DNA from: Variovorax boronicumulans NBRC 103145
Lineage (GTDB): Bacteria > Pseudomonadota > Gammaproteobacteria > Burkholderiales > Burkholderiaceae_C
Assembly (NCBI RefSeq): GCF_001591345.1
Contig: NZ_BCUS01000004.1
Location: 38,241-102,240, forward strand
Reading direction: 5' to 3'
Length of the DNA stretch: 64,000 nt
The first letter of the stretch is position 1. Every line of letters begins with the position of its first letter. Positions 63,891 to 64,000 of the stretch are shown piece by piece. The position numbers and the translations under genes were made by a program. The notes below the pieces were generated by a model. It saw nothing but the letters and a program-made list of their open reading frames with translations, ran no database searches and was not told where the DNA came from.

Positions 63891-64000
63891 GGCCTGTTCA
63901 CCCTATTTCTGGCGTCGCGAAGGTCTGCCACGGCGGGCCAATCAAGGCGCGTGACGCCGCGTGTGCATGCGCACACGCAAGGAGCGCAACGCCGAGTGGC

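Noticed and set aside
63959..63978. GCGTGTGC...GCACACGC inverted repeat near the right end
   Set aside because: Short and GC-rich with no T-tract; it cannot be told from chance without the sequence beyond the window.

Overview
The window looks like chromosomal DNA of a high-GC betaproteobacterium of the family Comamonadaceae, most likely Variovorax or a close relative. The reasons are the codon use, the folC / SPOR-protein / cvpA / purF / metZ / gltX gene order, a StyA1-StyA2B monooxygenase pair of the kind known from Variovorax paradoxus, and a lipopeptide-siderophore synthetase of the variochelin/variobactin type. The species call is inference.

Bases 1-29,930 hold the left-running siderophore locus, which is cut by the window start. 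In order of transcription it contains: an ECF sigma factor of the PvdS/OrbS type under a promoter overlapped by a Fur-box-like palindrome; a very small DUF4880 (FecR N-terminal-like) protein; an ECF-type promoter (TAAAC-N16-CGTC); then one tightly packed operon. The operon order is MbtH protein, type II thioesterase, Sfp-type phosphopantetheinyl transferase, FAAL-ACP-C-A-T, KS-AT-KR-ACP-C-hydroxylase, degenerate C-like domain-A(Asp)-T, C-A(Ser)-T-E-C-A(Pro-like)-T, and C-A(hydroxyornithine-like)-T-C, which runs off the window. Read as an assembly line it predicts a fatty-acylated chain made of a basic (arginine-like) residue extended by one ketide and reduced, beta-hydroxy-aspartate, D-serine, a proline-like residue and probably N5-hydroxyornithine. 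That is a photoreactive-type lipopeptide siderophore.

Bases 30,000-33,400 read right: an orphan ParB-like protein, then a four-gene operon with a CvnD-like small GTPase, two Roadblock/LC7 proteins and one unrecognised protein. This resembles the conservon and MglA/MglB polarity modules. Bases 33,400-39,750 hold an SDR, StyA1, StyA2B (oxygenase fused to flavin reductase) and a dienelactone hydrolase fused to a SnoaL-like domain. All are in one orientation, with a divergent AraC regulator. Bases 39,750-41,311 hold a siderophore-interacting flavoprotein and a divergent TetR regulator, separated by clear inverted-repeat operators.

Bases 41,312-46,600 are accessory: a two-domain universal stress protein overlapping a stand-alone EF-G domain V protein, a small hypothetical protein, an orphan membrane histidine kinase, a His-rich DUF4337 protein and a Pro/Tyr-rich exported protein. 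From 46,750 on the window is mainly housekeeping: tRNA-Asp, -Glu and -Ala with a strong terminator, gltX, metZ, purF, cvpA, a SPOR protein, folC, a YffB-like protein, an exported Pro/Tyr/Gly protein, ppnP, argG, a Gly/Cys-tailed membrane protein, murB, yajQ, a retropepsin-like protease, a RidA protein, plsY, a YbaK deacylase, an aldo/keto reductase and an alpha/beta hydrolase.

The clearest candidates for something little described are the conservon-like GTPase/Roadblock operon, the mini anti-sigma protein in the siderophore circuit, the degenerate condensation domain next to the fused Asp hydroxylase, and the stand-alone EF-G domain V protein.
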